DNA of 64,000 bases from Leptobrachium leishanense (lineage: Eukaryota; Chordata; Amphibia; Anura; Megophryidae): positions 56,238,422-56,302,421 of the forward strand of contig CM019069.1 in assembly GCA_009667805.1 (NCBI GenBank). The letters are read 5' to 3'. A model generated the notes under the pieces. The model did not search any database. It worked only from the letters and a program-made list of their open reading frames with translations, and was not told where the DNA came from. This document shows positions 45,011 to 54,626 of the stretch, one piece after another. The translations under genes and the position numbers were made by a program. How positions within the stretch are numbered: position 1 is the stretch's first letter; each line of letters starts with the position of its first letter.

Positions 45011-45131
45011 TAAAAATAATTTCTAAAATGTAATAAGGCTTTGCATTACAAGTTTCGCTGGTGCTTGCCCAGATCCACCAGCGAAACTTGTATTGCAAGG
45101 TCTTATTACATGTTAGAAATCATTTTTATTT
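45011..45131. repeat. Long hairpin
   Basis: Arms around TTGCATTACAAGTTTCGCTGG and CCAGCGAAACTTGTATTGCAA, extended by ATGTAATAAG/CTTATTACAT and outer AAATAATTTCTA/TAGAAATCATTT pairs. It is part of a larger palindromic repeat that also includes the GACGCGTTTCGGCC arms at 45205-45280. Confidence 0.8.
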
Positions 45132-45282
45132 GCCTTTTATTTGGTTTAATGGATAAAAGTATTTTTTAAAACATATTAAAAAATGTAAAACAACATAAAG
45201 AAGTTACCGAGACGCGTTTCGGCCATAGGCCTTCATCAGTCAGTGACTGACTGATGAAGGCCTAAGGCCGAAACGCGTCTCA

Positions 45283-46629
45283 TGTCAGGAACCTACCACA
45301 CTGCCTCCACTTCCAACACTATTCAGAAACACATCCTTACCTTAAACTGGCCATCTGCATGTCTCGTTTGTGTGTAAAGACCAGCATCTTGATGATGTCA
45401 TCAGAGGAGTGCCGGAGCTACAGAGATATACTCAGAGAGTACCTGAGATCAATCCCACACCAATCAGAGGCCCATAAAAGAGAGGCTTGCTGGGTAAGTC
45501 ATTGCTCAATTATTGTCCTCCCTACCTCGAGCTAACCATTCTATCCTAGCCTTTTGATCCTGATACCCAAGCTGCTGAACCTCTGCCTGTGACCCCAACA
45601 ACGCTATCTTCTGCTGCCCAAGTTGCTGAACCTTTGCCTGTGACCAACAACGCTATCTTCTGCCGCCCAAGTTGCTGAACCTTTGCCTGTGACCAACAAC
45701 GCTATCTTCTGCCGCCCAAGTTGCTGAATCTTTGCCTGTGACCAACAACGCTATCTTCTGCCGCCCAAGTTGCTGAACCTTTGCCTGTAACCAACAACGT
45801 TATCTTCTGCCACCCAAGTTGCTGAACCTTTGCCTGTGACCAACAACGCTATCTTCTGCCGCCCAAGTTGCTGAACCTTTGCCTGTGACCAACAACGCTA
45901 TCTTCTGCCGCCCAAGTTGCTGAACCTTTGCTTGTGACCAACAACGCTATCTTCTGCCGCCCAAGTTGCTGAACCTTTGCCTGTGACCAACAACGCTATC
46001 TTCTGCTGCCCAAGTGGCTGAACCTTTGCCTGTGACCAACAACGCTATCTTCTGCCGGCCAAGTTGCTGAATCTTTGCCTGTGACCAACAATGCTATCTT
46101 CTGCCGCCCAAGTTGCTGAACCTTTGCCTGTGACCAACAACGCTATCTTCTGCCGCCCAAGTTGCTGAACCTTTGCCTGTGACCAACAACGTTATCTTCT
46201 GTTGCCCAAGTTGCTGAACTTTTGCCTGTGACCTCAACAACGCTATCTTCTGCTGCCCAAGTTGTTGAACCATTGCACGTGACCTCAACAACGCTATCTT
46301 CTGCTGCCCAAGTTGCTGAACCTTTGCCTGTGACGTCAACAACGCTATCTTCTGCTGCCCAAGTTGCTGAACCTGTGCCTGTGACCTCAACAACGCTATC
46401 TTCTGCTGCCCAAGTTGCTGAACGTTTTCCTGTGACCTCGACAACGTTATCTTCTGTTGCCGAAGTTACTGAACTCTGCCTGTGACCTCGACCACGCTAA
46501 TATTCCTAAATAAAAATGTCCAAGACCAGTTCTTGTGGCGTCTAACCTTATCTTCTACAGCCATATTGTACAGACCAAGTCTCCATTACATCTGGTTCCT
46601 TATCAGAATATATATATAACACCGTGACA
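45283..46629 (+). mobile_element. Solo LTR (1347 bp) with exact 5-bp target duplication
   Basis: Starts TGTCAGGAACC and ends ACACCGTGACA, with TGTCA/TGACA terminal inverted repeats, flanked on both sides by TCTCA (45278-45282 and 46630-46634). It has CCAAT at 45460-45464, a TATA-like CATAAAAG at 45473-45480 and AATAAA at 46509-46514, giving a plus-strand U3-R-U5 order. A 5-bp duplication fits Gypsy/Copia-type integration. No internal region remains, so this is an LTR-LTR recombination product. It interrupts a palindromic repeat whose arms are recognisable on both sides (ACATTAAAAAATGT-like words at about 45180 and 46658). Confidence 0.9.
45570..46500 (+). repeat. Minisatellite of 49-bp and 51-bp units inside the solo LTR
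   Basis: About 19 units of GCTATCTTCTGCCGCCCAAG, then TTGCTGAACCTTTGCCTGTG. Early units are 49 bp (joined by ACCAACAAC) and later ones 51 bp (joined by ACCTCAACAAC). The 51-bp section is a multiple of three and gives an open frame (46222-46485) with a 17-residue repeat (VTSTTLSSAAQVAEPLP). It lies between the TATA-like box and the polyadenylation signal of the LTR. Confidence 0.95.
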
Positions 46630-47484
46630 TCTCAGTAACTACTTTATGTTGTCTTACATTTTTTAATATGTTTTAAAAAATACTTTTTATCCATTAAACC
46701 TTTTTTTGCAATATGTTGGATGGGCCTTATGAATTATTGAGCCACCAGAGCCTGAATCAACGCACAGAGAGGCTTTTTTAGGTATTTTTGCCGTTTAAAG
46801 AAAACACTTATGCGTGTGAAATGAGTCTAATGACCTGACAGGCTCCAACCTCGTGAACTTCTAAGCCCTAAGAGAGGGAGGAGAACAGGAACGGGAGAAC
46901 ATTGAGCTCTCTAGAGGTTTCACCTTGAAAGTTCACCACTACCCTTCCGACTTTATTCATCGCCTTGTCCTATCCTGCTGGTGCTGGTATTTGTGTCTGG
47001 ACGGTGGACTTTCTCAACCTCTATTCCCGCAATGTGGATGAGTAATATCGAGTAATATTGCAGATTATATGTGTATATGCATAATATACTTCTTGCGCTA
47101 TCTGGTTACCTTTGTATTCTTCACATTATCCGTTGTACAAATCTGTGAGAGTTTCTATTGTACTATATCCCAGTGAAGCAGCATACTTAGAGTGAATCTA
47201 TATCCCTCCCTATCTTTAGATTGAATAAGTAGGTGGGTTGATAAATAATTTATACTATACATAATCTTTAAGCGCCAGCATGCATTTTTCTTTTTTACAT
47301 TTCCCACTCATTGTTGGGCAAACATTTCCCACTTGTTGTTGGTCAAACATTTCCCACTTGTTGGTGATAAAACATTTCCCATGGCTTCAAATCGCATTTA
47401 AATATCAGCAAAAGCGGTAAAAATGAGCTCAGCGCACAGCAGTGAAAGGGATAAAAATGATTTTTTTCGACTTTTTTTTCATTG

Positions 47485-47690
47485 TTTCCTGTCGCCCAGG
47501 GCAGTACCCGACCCCCATACATCTTTTATAGCCAATATCTTGCATATATGCCCTCTTGGATGGGACCTTAATTTTCGTACATTCGAGCCCCATTGACTTG
47601 CATTGTGTTCAAGTTTGCGGTCAAACTTTTTCGGGTGTTCGAGTTTCGAAAGCGAACCGAACACGGGGGTGTTCGGTCCATCACTATACA
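47485..47690 (+). repeat. Interspersed repeat, copy 2 (first copy at 1768-1992)
   Basis: Shares TTGTTTCCTGTC, CCCATACA, ATATCTTGCATATATGCCCT and GGGGTGTTCGG with the 1.8-kb copy in the same orientation. No clear termini. Confidence 0.7.
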
Positions 47691-47849
47691 TGAATAGCCT
47701 TATTCAACAATTATAAGTATACGTATGCCCTGTTATATGCTACATTATTTAGGGTTCTATTCACAAAGATACATTTTGGAAGCAGGTTACAAAGATATAC
47801 TTGTGATAGCTATACCAATACTATAATATACTGTTGCTTGCTATCTTAC

Positions 47850-47975
47850 CTCCAGTCATCTTTGGATAAATTTACCAAAATATTCATTTCCTCATCTTGC
47901 ATAATGCGATAGGCTGCACTCACATGATGATTTTCAAGAACAGACCGATCGTTATACAATATTGCAACCTCTGAC
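47850..47975 (-). CDS. PDE1A: PDE1A exon (SEVAILYNDRSVLENHHVSA...)
   Basis: 126 bp. Completes R, then SEVAILYNDRSVLENHHVSA, AYRIMQDEEMNILVNLSKDD and W. NDRSVLENHH is one of the most conserved segments of class I phosphodiesterases. MNILVNLSKDDW with HHVSAAYR points to PDE1A. The acceptor is TCTTCTTTTAG and the donor GTAAGA, in phases 2 to 2. Confidence 0.98.
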
Positions 47976-48428
47976 CTAAAAGAAGACACAAAAGTCATTT
48001 TTTAACAGAAACGGAATTCTTTTGTAATGTTAGAGACCAGATTATCAAACGATGATAATCTTATTTTTTTGTAGTTTATGGAGGTTTTCATTCATACATT
48101 AAACATAACAGTCAATATTCAAGTTAAAGGGATATGCCGCGATTACTTTGTTTATATTAAGCTTACAACAAGAACCTCCCAAAATCATTACTTTTATACA
48201 GGCCAAGACTCTAAAATATATCTTCCGTTAAAATTACGAGTGTGACACCCAGAGAAACGGTCTATTCCATAACCCAGTGGTATTCCGTAAACTAAAATGT
48301 TCTTGGTATGGTGTTAAAAATAGTCCCATCCTTGAAAATACCTGCATTGCCAGGAACATGAAAATGTGTGTACTGACAGTATAACTAGCAATATATCCAA
48401 AATAATTTTGGGTAGGTGCTTTCCTTAC

Positions 48429-48529
48429 CTTGTCTGTATATGGAAATTGTTTGTGGTCCCAGTGTGCTCAAAGTCATGGATAGCAGCAGCAAAGATCATT
48501 GCCAAAATTTCCAGTTCTGTGAGCCAGTG
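48429..48529 (-). CDS. PDE1A: PDE1A, first exon within the window (HWLTELEILAM...)
   Basis: PDE1A is the calcium/calmodulin-activated phosphodiesterase that hydrolyses cAMP and cGMP to 5'-nucleotides in the cytosol. This 101-bp exon encodes HWLTELEILAMIFAAAIHDF, EHTGTTNNFHIQT and the start of R. AIHDFEHTGTTNNFH holds the conserved HD metal-ligand pair and matches PDE1A except for Y to F after HD. The acceptor is CTGTTGACAG, the donor GTAAGG, in phases 0 to 2. Together with the seven downstream exons it gives 891 nucleotides without a stop, i.e. 296 residues. The upstream exons (calmodulin-binding sites and the first half of the catalytic domain) are not in 48530-64000, so they lie beyond the window. 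Confidence 0.98.
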
Positions 48530-48614
48530 CTGTCAACAGAAATCGCAATACTGTAACACTTGCATTTCGCATACACAATAATATCCCCTTTATTACCAAG
48601 CCCCTTTAGTTTTA

Positions 48615-49081
48615 GGCTACTGAGATGAACGCATTCTGAGCGCACTCTGCGTGCGTGCACAACGGACGTATGTACTGACGGAAGATACTGTAGACACCAC
48701 ACGGTCTGTTTTTTTTTACAGATGTAGAAAAAAAGGGAATTATGGGAAACAAAATTAATTAAAATTAAATGACAGGTACAGTCAGCCAGACCAAAAAAAC
48801 TTCTGTACATCAACGTGATGCACGCCGCAAATGCGCTGCGTCTGATGTCGTGTTATCACGCACACAGGCCACTACGCGGACGTGGCAAACTCTGCGCGTC
48901 CATCATAGCGGTTTTACGTTCTTGCTTAACTTGCGTCCGTTTGCCACGTGCGTTGTTCGTGCGCAGTTCGGTGCGCATGTACTTCATGTTTGGGTCTCTA
49001 TTGATCATGATTCTATGCTACGACGGACGTTAAACTGTGCGGCGACACTGACGTGATCACTGCGTTCGTCTGACATGGGCC
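48615..49081. mobile_element. Foldback MITE, GGC...GCC termini, TTA target duplication
   Basis: Ends GGCTACTGAGATGAACGCA and CGTTCGTCTGACATGGGCC, flanked by TTA (48612-48614 and 49082-49084). CpG-rich, with pairing arms (GCACTCTGCGTGCG region). It starts only 86 bp upstream of a PDE1A exon. Confidence 0.7.
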
Positions 49082-49125
49082 TTAGAAACAAAAATGTTTG
49101 CATAACCTTTATTTGAAACACGTTG

Positions 49126-49762
49126 GGCTAGATTACTAACTGAACGCTAACTGTATCGTTCAGGTGAGTAAGCGTTAACGCCAGAATAAGTGACTATAAC
49201 GCATGCCACCCATATTACATTCCTGCGTTAAACCCCAGAAAAATCCAAGAGCGCTTCGGTGATTGTGCTAGCGAGTTTACAGGATTTTGCTAATCCTATA
49301 CTTAACACGGGGAGCGCAATCATTAAATAGCATTAGGATAAGTAAGGTATTACAAAGTTCTAACGCTCATTACAGCAGCAATACGTTAATAGAAATGTTA
49401 CAGACACCTAAAAGCTGCTGCTAACTGATTCCGCTTTTGCAGAATCATTTAGCACCCCCTAAACCCCCCAATAATTCCAATACTCACCTCTCATCCCCTG
49501 GTGAGAACGGTGGCCTGATCCGCTGCTTCTCCTGGCCGCGAGCCGAACAAATAGTTCCCAGTCTCCCAGTCACCAGTGGAGCTGCGCAGCGGCGCAACCC
49601 TCCATGGAGTCCTATGGACTCCAGGAGGTGATATTTTTGCAGCGATGCGGAAGCACTACTGCGAGTATCATTGAGGGAAGCACATTGTTCTGGGACAAGG
49701 TGCCTGCCCGGAATCTAACAAGTTAGAGTCCTCATTTTAGTATTAACATCGTAATCTAGCCT
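49126..49762. mobile_element. Foldback MITE, GGGCTAGATTAC family
   Basis: Ends GGGCTAGATTACTAACTG and ACATCGTAATCTAGCCT, with GTT at both sides (49123-49125 and 49763-49765). The AACGC-rich arms (GAACGCTAACTG, AGTAAGCGTTAACG) resemble those of the 2.96-3.13 kb fragment. The middle (49550-49640) contains a TCCATGGAGTCC/GGACTCCA palindrome. Confidence 0.7.
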
Positions 49763-49784
49763 GTTATGTGTAATTAACATTTAA

Positions 49785-50010
49785 GCCCTTCACTGCCAAG
49801 ATTGAGTATACTCGATCTTCAAAATCATCTGAAGGTGGCCCAATATCAAGTATACTTAAACTGTGGGCTACTTATGGAGCAAAGCTAAGGAATTTGGTTT
49901 ATTGCAAATGAAAATCATTTTGCAAATAGGATCCAAAGTGCACCCCCAAGGTTTTAGCACCTCAGTATAACAATGAGGTGCTAAAGCACTTTGAACAGCT
50001 TGAATTCCAT
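49785..50010 (+). repeat. Partial TTAA-family element
   Basis: TTTAAGCCCTTCACTGCCAAG, then GAGTATACTCGATC, GGTTTATTGCAAATGAAA and CCCAAGGTTTTAGCACCTCA. It is related to 33687-34834 and to the left end at 38272. The right terminus was not found. Confidence 0.65.
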
Positions 50011-50216
50011 TTTTTACTTCAATTTGGGCCATAGGAACTTGCTGTTGGCCGGAAAAAAATGTTTTCATATCTATAACATCAGAATGGCTTAAGTTACACC
50101 TTTTGAAGAATACTAAGGAAACGATGATCAAAAATTAAGTGAGAGGTGACTAGTCAAGCATGGCTTAAGTACCCCTTGCTTACTTCCAACAAGGCCATAT
50201 CATTAACCCCTTCATG

Positions 50217-50420
50217 CTGTAACAGTCACATAAATATTATTCTTACTAGACAAGTGACTGCTATAGCACATCATTGGCTGCAGAGGGTTATATTTACTTT
50301 AAGACAAAGGGACTCGCTCTTGGCTCTCCGCTGCCAGCTGTCTCTGATGTTAGGCACATAAGTGCAGCTGATTGAAGTTACAGTGACCACCAGCTGAGAC
50401 CATGCTGCAGCACGTAGGGG
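50217..50420. mobile_element. Short TTAA-flanked piggyBac-like MITE (204 bp)
   Basis: TTAA (50213-50216) then CCCCTTCATGCTGTAACAG, and CATGCTGCAGCACGTAGGGG then TTAA (50421-50424). The termini form an imperfect inverted repeat. Non-coding. Confidence 0.75.
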
Positions 50421-50424
50421 TTAA

Positions 50425-52050
50425 AATACTTTGAGAAAGAAGAAATATACATTTCATCCTGTGCTGCCTCTCACTGAGGGCGAAACATAACTGCAGTGAT
50501 TTTACTTTTTAAGATTTATCTGCAAAAAAATGTAAATCTTGTCAGTTGTAAGACACTGTACTAGAAATACGGTGATAATAATTTGGAATCCCAAGAATAT
50601 TTCACAGACCAAATATTGTGATATTCCCTAAGAGCCATTGTTTAAAAGAAAAGCTATGATCATCTTGCTATATAAGCACTGGCTTTCAAACTCACAGAAG
50701 AATGTCTGAGTCCAAAAACAGCCAGAGCATAAACCGGAAAGAAAAAATGCAAAGGAAACTTTCATGGCTGAACTGTTAACCAGCAGCAGCTCCCGAGTAC
50801 AGTATCTAATAGAAGGGGACCTCTATGTTAGCACCTCGACGCGCCATGCACCCCCACTGGTATCCTTTGCTGGAGTAAATAGGACTCTATGGACACTTGC
50901 ATGTAAGTGGAATTTTGTGGGGTGGCTGAAGGACACATGAGAACTATTTGTTCCCAGTGTCCTTCTGCATGCGGCGAGAAGAGTCATCGGATGATGCAAT
51001 CCTCTGCACCATGAGAACAGAGGTAAGGACTTTTTATTGCTTTTTGCATATTCACAAAAAAATGATTTTGAAAGCTAGTATTTTTAAAAGAACAACTGCA
51101 GGCAAGAATATAACCTTGGAATCGCTTGTTATTTCCTGGCTGCCTTAATATTAGGGCTTACTGTGCAAAGTATAGGAATAATTAATGTAACCTGCCGTAA
51201 CAGTATTCTTTGCCTTATTACCAAGGCACAACACAGAAAAAAATCATGTTATAGTGAACCCACTCCAATGTGCATATGCAGACCCTGGCAGGGGATTTTC
51301 ACGTGTTTACCAATGAGAGAATAGGATGATGTGGTGCTTAGTGTGTTTTGTTAAAACACATTCATTAGCCCCTCCACTCCCCTTCATCACCACTGTAGTG
51401 CATGTATGCATATATGGTGGCAGTACACCTTTAATTATTTCAACAAAAGCCCAACTATTAATTTTAGATTTTACATTTTTTATTTGGAACGAAAGGTCAC
51501 AGACTGACCAGCATAGATGGCCTCGAAGGGCCAGAAAGTATATTCGCATAAAAGACACATAAAACAAATAGAGGGGGGGGGTCTCAGAAGAGCATCTAGA
51601 TGCGCAAAAATGAGGGAGGGTCTCATCAAAAATCAAGGAAACTATTATGCATTGTGCTGCAGTAATCACAGACAGCAAGGATACAACCATTTTATTGACT
51701 CAACTGACAAATAACTGCCACTGAAGCAGGGCTTCACACAACTTTATATATACAATACAGAACACCCCTCCCCCCTATGTTATATCTTATCCTCAGTCTG
51801 TTCAACACTCATAGTCTTCAAGATCAGCATGAGAGTCAGCGACATCGTGAAAGCTTCAGAACAAGTCTCATAAAGGGGGTAACCACATAAAAACGAAAAG
51901 TCAGTGGGAATGTCTCAATAAAAGGGGGAGTCCTCGAAAACAGCACATCTTAGCACAGGGGGGGAACGTAAATAGCGAAAATGCAAACAAACGGGGGGGG
52001 GGATAAATAGACATCTTAGATGGGGTCTCAGCTTTGCAGGGTGGGCCAAT
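50425..52050. other. Non-coding stretch, nothing firmly recognised
   Basis: Probably PDE1A upstream intron or flank. The opposing ORFs at 51307-51714 have no domains. Poly-G runs occur at 51571, 51960 and 51995. No PDE1A exon motif (for example the HNLIHAADV region) was found on the minus strand. Confidence 0.4.
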
Positions 52051-52820
52051 GACTAGGTCATATGGTGCAGCAATTCGTTTCAGCCTGTATCCAGCCACAT
52101 AACGGGTCTGCATACACTTCCAAGCGCATGGTTCCCGCCCAGGACACAATAAGTGCCATGCCACCATGCTGCTCCAGCAGACGCTCCAACCACGGCCTAC
52201 CCCACCTCCCCTCAGTGCAGGGCCCAGCAGTCACGCTCAGTGCCACCAGATCGACCCCCGGAGAAATCTCGGCGGCAGACACCTCACACTGGCTCAGCCT
52301 CGGTCGCACCTGCATGCCTCCTGGGTTCATCGCTCAGCTGGGGCGCCAGGCCAGAGCCACCAGAATCAGCCTCCTGTGGAGCACCATCAGCAGTGTTGGG
52401 AAATCCAGCCGCGCCTCCGTCAGGTGAGTCAGCGCCCGGTTCTGATCTGCTCAGGGCTTCCACGTCTCTGCCACCTCTCATCGCCACCATCAGCCGTCTC
52501 TAGGTGCCCTCTGAAATCGGGCTCCCCTCATCCCCCGGAAGCTGCTCCAGAAAATCCAACATTTGTGTGCGGCCCCGAAGCCTCCGAGAGGAAGGCGTAC
52601 CGGTGGTCGCCATCCCACTCGCTCCTCCATCGTCTCCACCGCAGGGGCAACAACAGCGGCCGTCAGACGGGGGCCCTCCATCCAACCAGAACAAGTAGGA
52701 TGGCCACACAAACAAGGAATCTCCTCAAGAAGAGGCACGAGAAGGGGGGCGCCAAAGGGAGCCAGAAAGTAGGCCCTAAAATAGCCGACGGCAGTTCTCC
52801 CACCTGGAAACGACAACAGC
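52051..52820 (-). other. GC-rich segment of unknown origin next to an LTR-element remnant
   Basis: CpG-rich and dense with overlapping ORFs on both strands, which is expected from base composition alone. On the minus strand a frame reads MATTGTPSSRRLRGRTQMLD then FLEQLPGDEGSP, which looks like a plausible protein start, but I cannot assign a family. It may be part of another retroelement inserted into or recombined with the 5' LTR of the element that follows. Confidence 0.35.
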
Positions 52821-52864
52821 TCCCTTGACTTAGCTCTCAGCTCTAGCTCTGGAGAGTGGTTCAT

Positions 52865-52909
52865 AATGGACTCTGGAGCACTCCCCTGCAGCGTAGCTGA
52901 GCCGTTACA
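52865..52909 (+). mobile_element. 3' end of a truncated 5' LTR (U5)
   Basis: The last bases CCCCTGCAGCGTAGCTGAG and GTTACA match the LTR end CCCCTGCAGCGTAGCTGATC...TACA of the antisense solo LTR at 58526-59453. Only about 45 bp are clearly homologous. The remainder of the LTR has been lost or replaced. Confidence 0.65.
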
Positions 52910-53037
52910 TTGGTGGCAAGCGGTGGGATCTCCGAGACCAGACAAGCAGGGGGAAATATAGCCGCTGGCTTGACCCCGGTCTCGGACACCACAACCGCCG
53001 AGCGCCTAGAGCAGCACATCACCCGGGGAGATTCTGA

Positions 53038-54626
53038 GACCAGCCCAGCAGGGGGAAATACAGCCGCTGGCTTGACCCCGGTCTCAGACACCCGGGGATT
53101 CGAGAGATTGCTACACCGTCCTACAGCCGTTCACCCCGTATTGCTCAGCGCTACGACGGCTGGAAGCGCACGGTCCTCAAGGAACTTCTCAAAGCCAGGG
53201 ATAAAGCGGTCAGCGGTAAGCCAAAGGCTGCCCTCACCAAGGACCTGATGGAGGACGAACAGGCAAGTCTGGCCCTCCACGAGGACTCAGAAGCCACAGA
53301 ATGGCGCCAGGAGGTACAATGGAAGCTGGCCCTGTTCGGAGCCAACCCCCCGGCGGATGTGATCGCTATCATTTTGGCAGGGGTCAGCTCAGAGTGGCCG
53401 AGTTGCGGTACCAGCTCGGGGAATCTACAGCGCCCCAGGAGATACTCCCTGCAGTCGTGGAAGAGGAGTTCTGGGACCAAGGAATGGAAGCGCCTGACCA
53501 GCACAGTGATCCAGGTTTCGGCCAGGAGGTGTTGTGGCATAATGACTCGGCACGGCAACAGCTCTGGAGGGACGTCCTACAGCTTGAACAGGACTACCTT
53601 GGAAAGATTCTTCCTACCTTGGGTGAGAAATACTGGAGACTGTGGGACCTGCGGGTGCCATTCCTAGGAGTGCAACTCCAGGTAGAAAGACTGTCCCAAC
53701 TGGAGAACCTGATCCAGACGGAGCTATGGCTGGAGGACAGGTACCAGGCACTGGAATGGTATGCTGCCAGCCTGTGTCCAAAGTTGGAGAGGAAAGATCC
53801 TACGGAGGGCTATGACTATGGTGGCCCAGGATTAATATTTGACACTCTCCAGGACGACCCCTCCTTTGGCAGTACAGCTAAACTGAGATGGGAAGAGATC
53901 CAGGACTTTCGGGAATGTGAGCACCTTGACGACCTCGGGCTGAGCAGTGATCTGGACTGGCTAGCCACCCAAGAGTGGGAGCTGGAGCAGGGATACAGGA
54001 GATTGTTTGAGGATGCTCCCCCACTCGCTCTCACCCCGATGGACATGGCAGAAGAGCTGCCAACAGAACCCGGTGGGGCCAACTTACTTTCAGGATCTTC
54101 TGCTGGTTCGGAGCACCAGGGTGAGGAGGCAGTCGGCCCCTCTCCCCAGCTGCAGAACACATCCCAGGCCTCAACTGCTACAGAGGAGGTGACTATCCTG
54201 CAGCGGCAGCGCAGCATGCAGTCTGGGGAAAAGACAGAGGACTCAGCAAGTACCGTTCCTGCAGAACCTGCAGCGGAGCAGAGTTACCAAGTACTTCGGA
54301 CACCTACCAAGGTCAGTGGAAGTGCACCGGTGGATGGGACTGCGGTCTCCACCAACGAGAGCCATCAGGACAGCGGTCCACTGTGGAAAGAGGAGAACTG
54401 GAAGACAATGAGTGAGATTGAGGCCCACCCAGGCAGATGGCACGAGGGCTCACCAGGAGACCCAGAGTCCCAATGGAGTGCTCCAGCTCAGGGATGGGTG
54501 GAGGAGCTAGCGACAATGTCATGGCCCGCCCTAGGAAGAGGCTGTGGTCCTTTCTATGGAGCCCAGGAGATGTGGGGCAGTTTGCCCGGATTCACCACTT
54601 GCATCAGCTGGCTCTTCAGTGCGTGA
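53038..54626 (+). pseudogene. gag-like protein gene with N-terminal SAP-like motif, frameshifted
   Basis: The first frame (open from 53038, first ATG 53248) encodes YDGWKRTVLKELLKARDKAV, then SGKPKAALTKDLMEDEQ. This resembles the SAP-like motif found at the N-terminus of many Gypsy-type gag proteins. Near 53370 the reading passes into the frame of the 441-codon ORF (53301-54626) after a one-base indel. That frame carries an acidic, Glu/Leu/Trp-rich helical-looking region (for example LWRDVLQLEQDYLGKI) and a low-complexity S/T/P/E tail. No CCHC zinc knuckle is seen. It is recognised by position and style, not by a strong motif; a different retroelement protein is possible. Confidence 0.55.

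Noticed and set aside
45570..46500. CRISPR-like regular repeats
   Set aside because: Units are contiguous with no unique spacers and the locus is eukaryotic; it is a minisatellite in an LTR.
51307..51690. 127-codon minus-strand ORF as a possible upstream PDE1A exon
   Set aside because: No phosphodiesterase or calmodulin-binding motif and no suitable splice sites.
52153..52945. Several 70-220 codon ORFs on both strands
   Set aside because: Typical of GC-rich DNA with few stop codons; no family motif. Mentioned only as an unexplained GC-rich segment.
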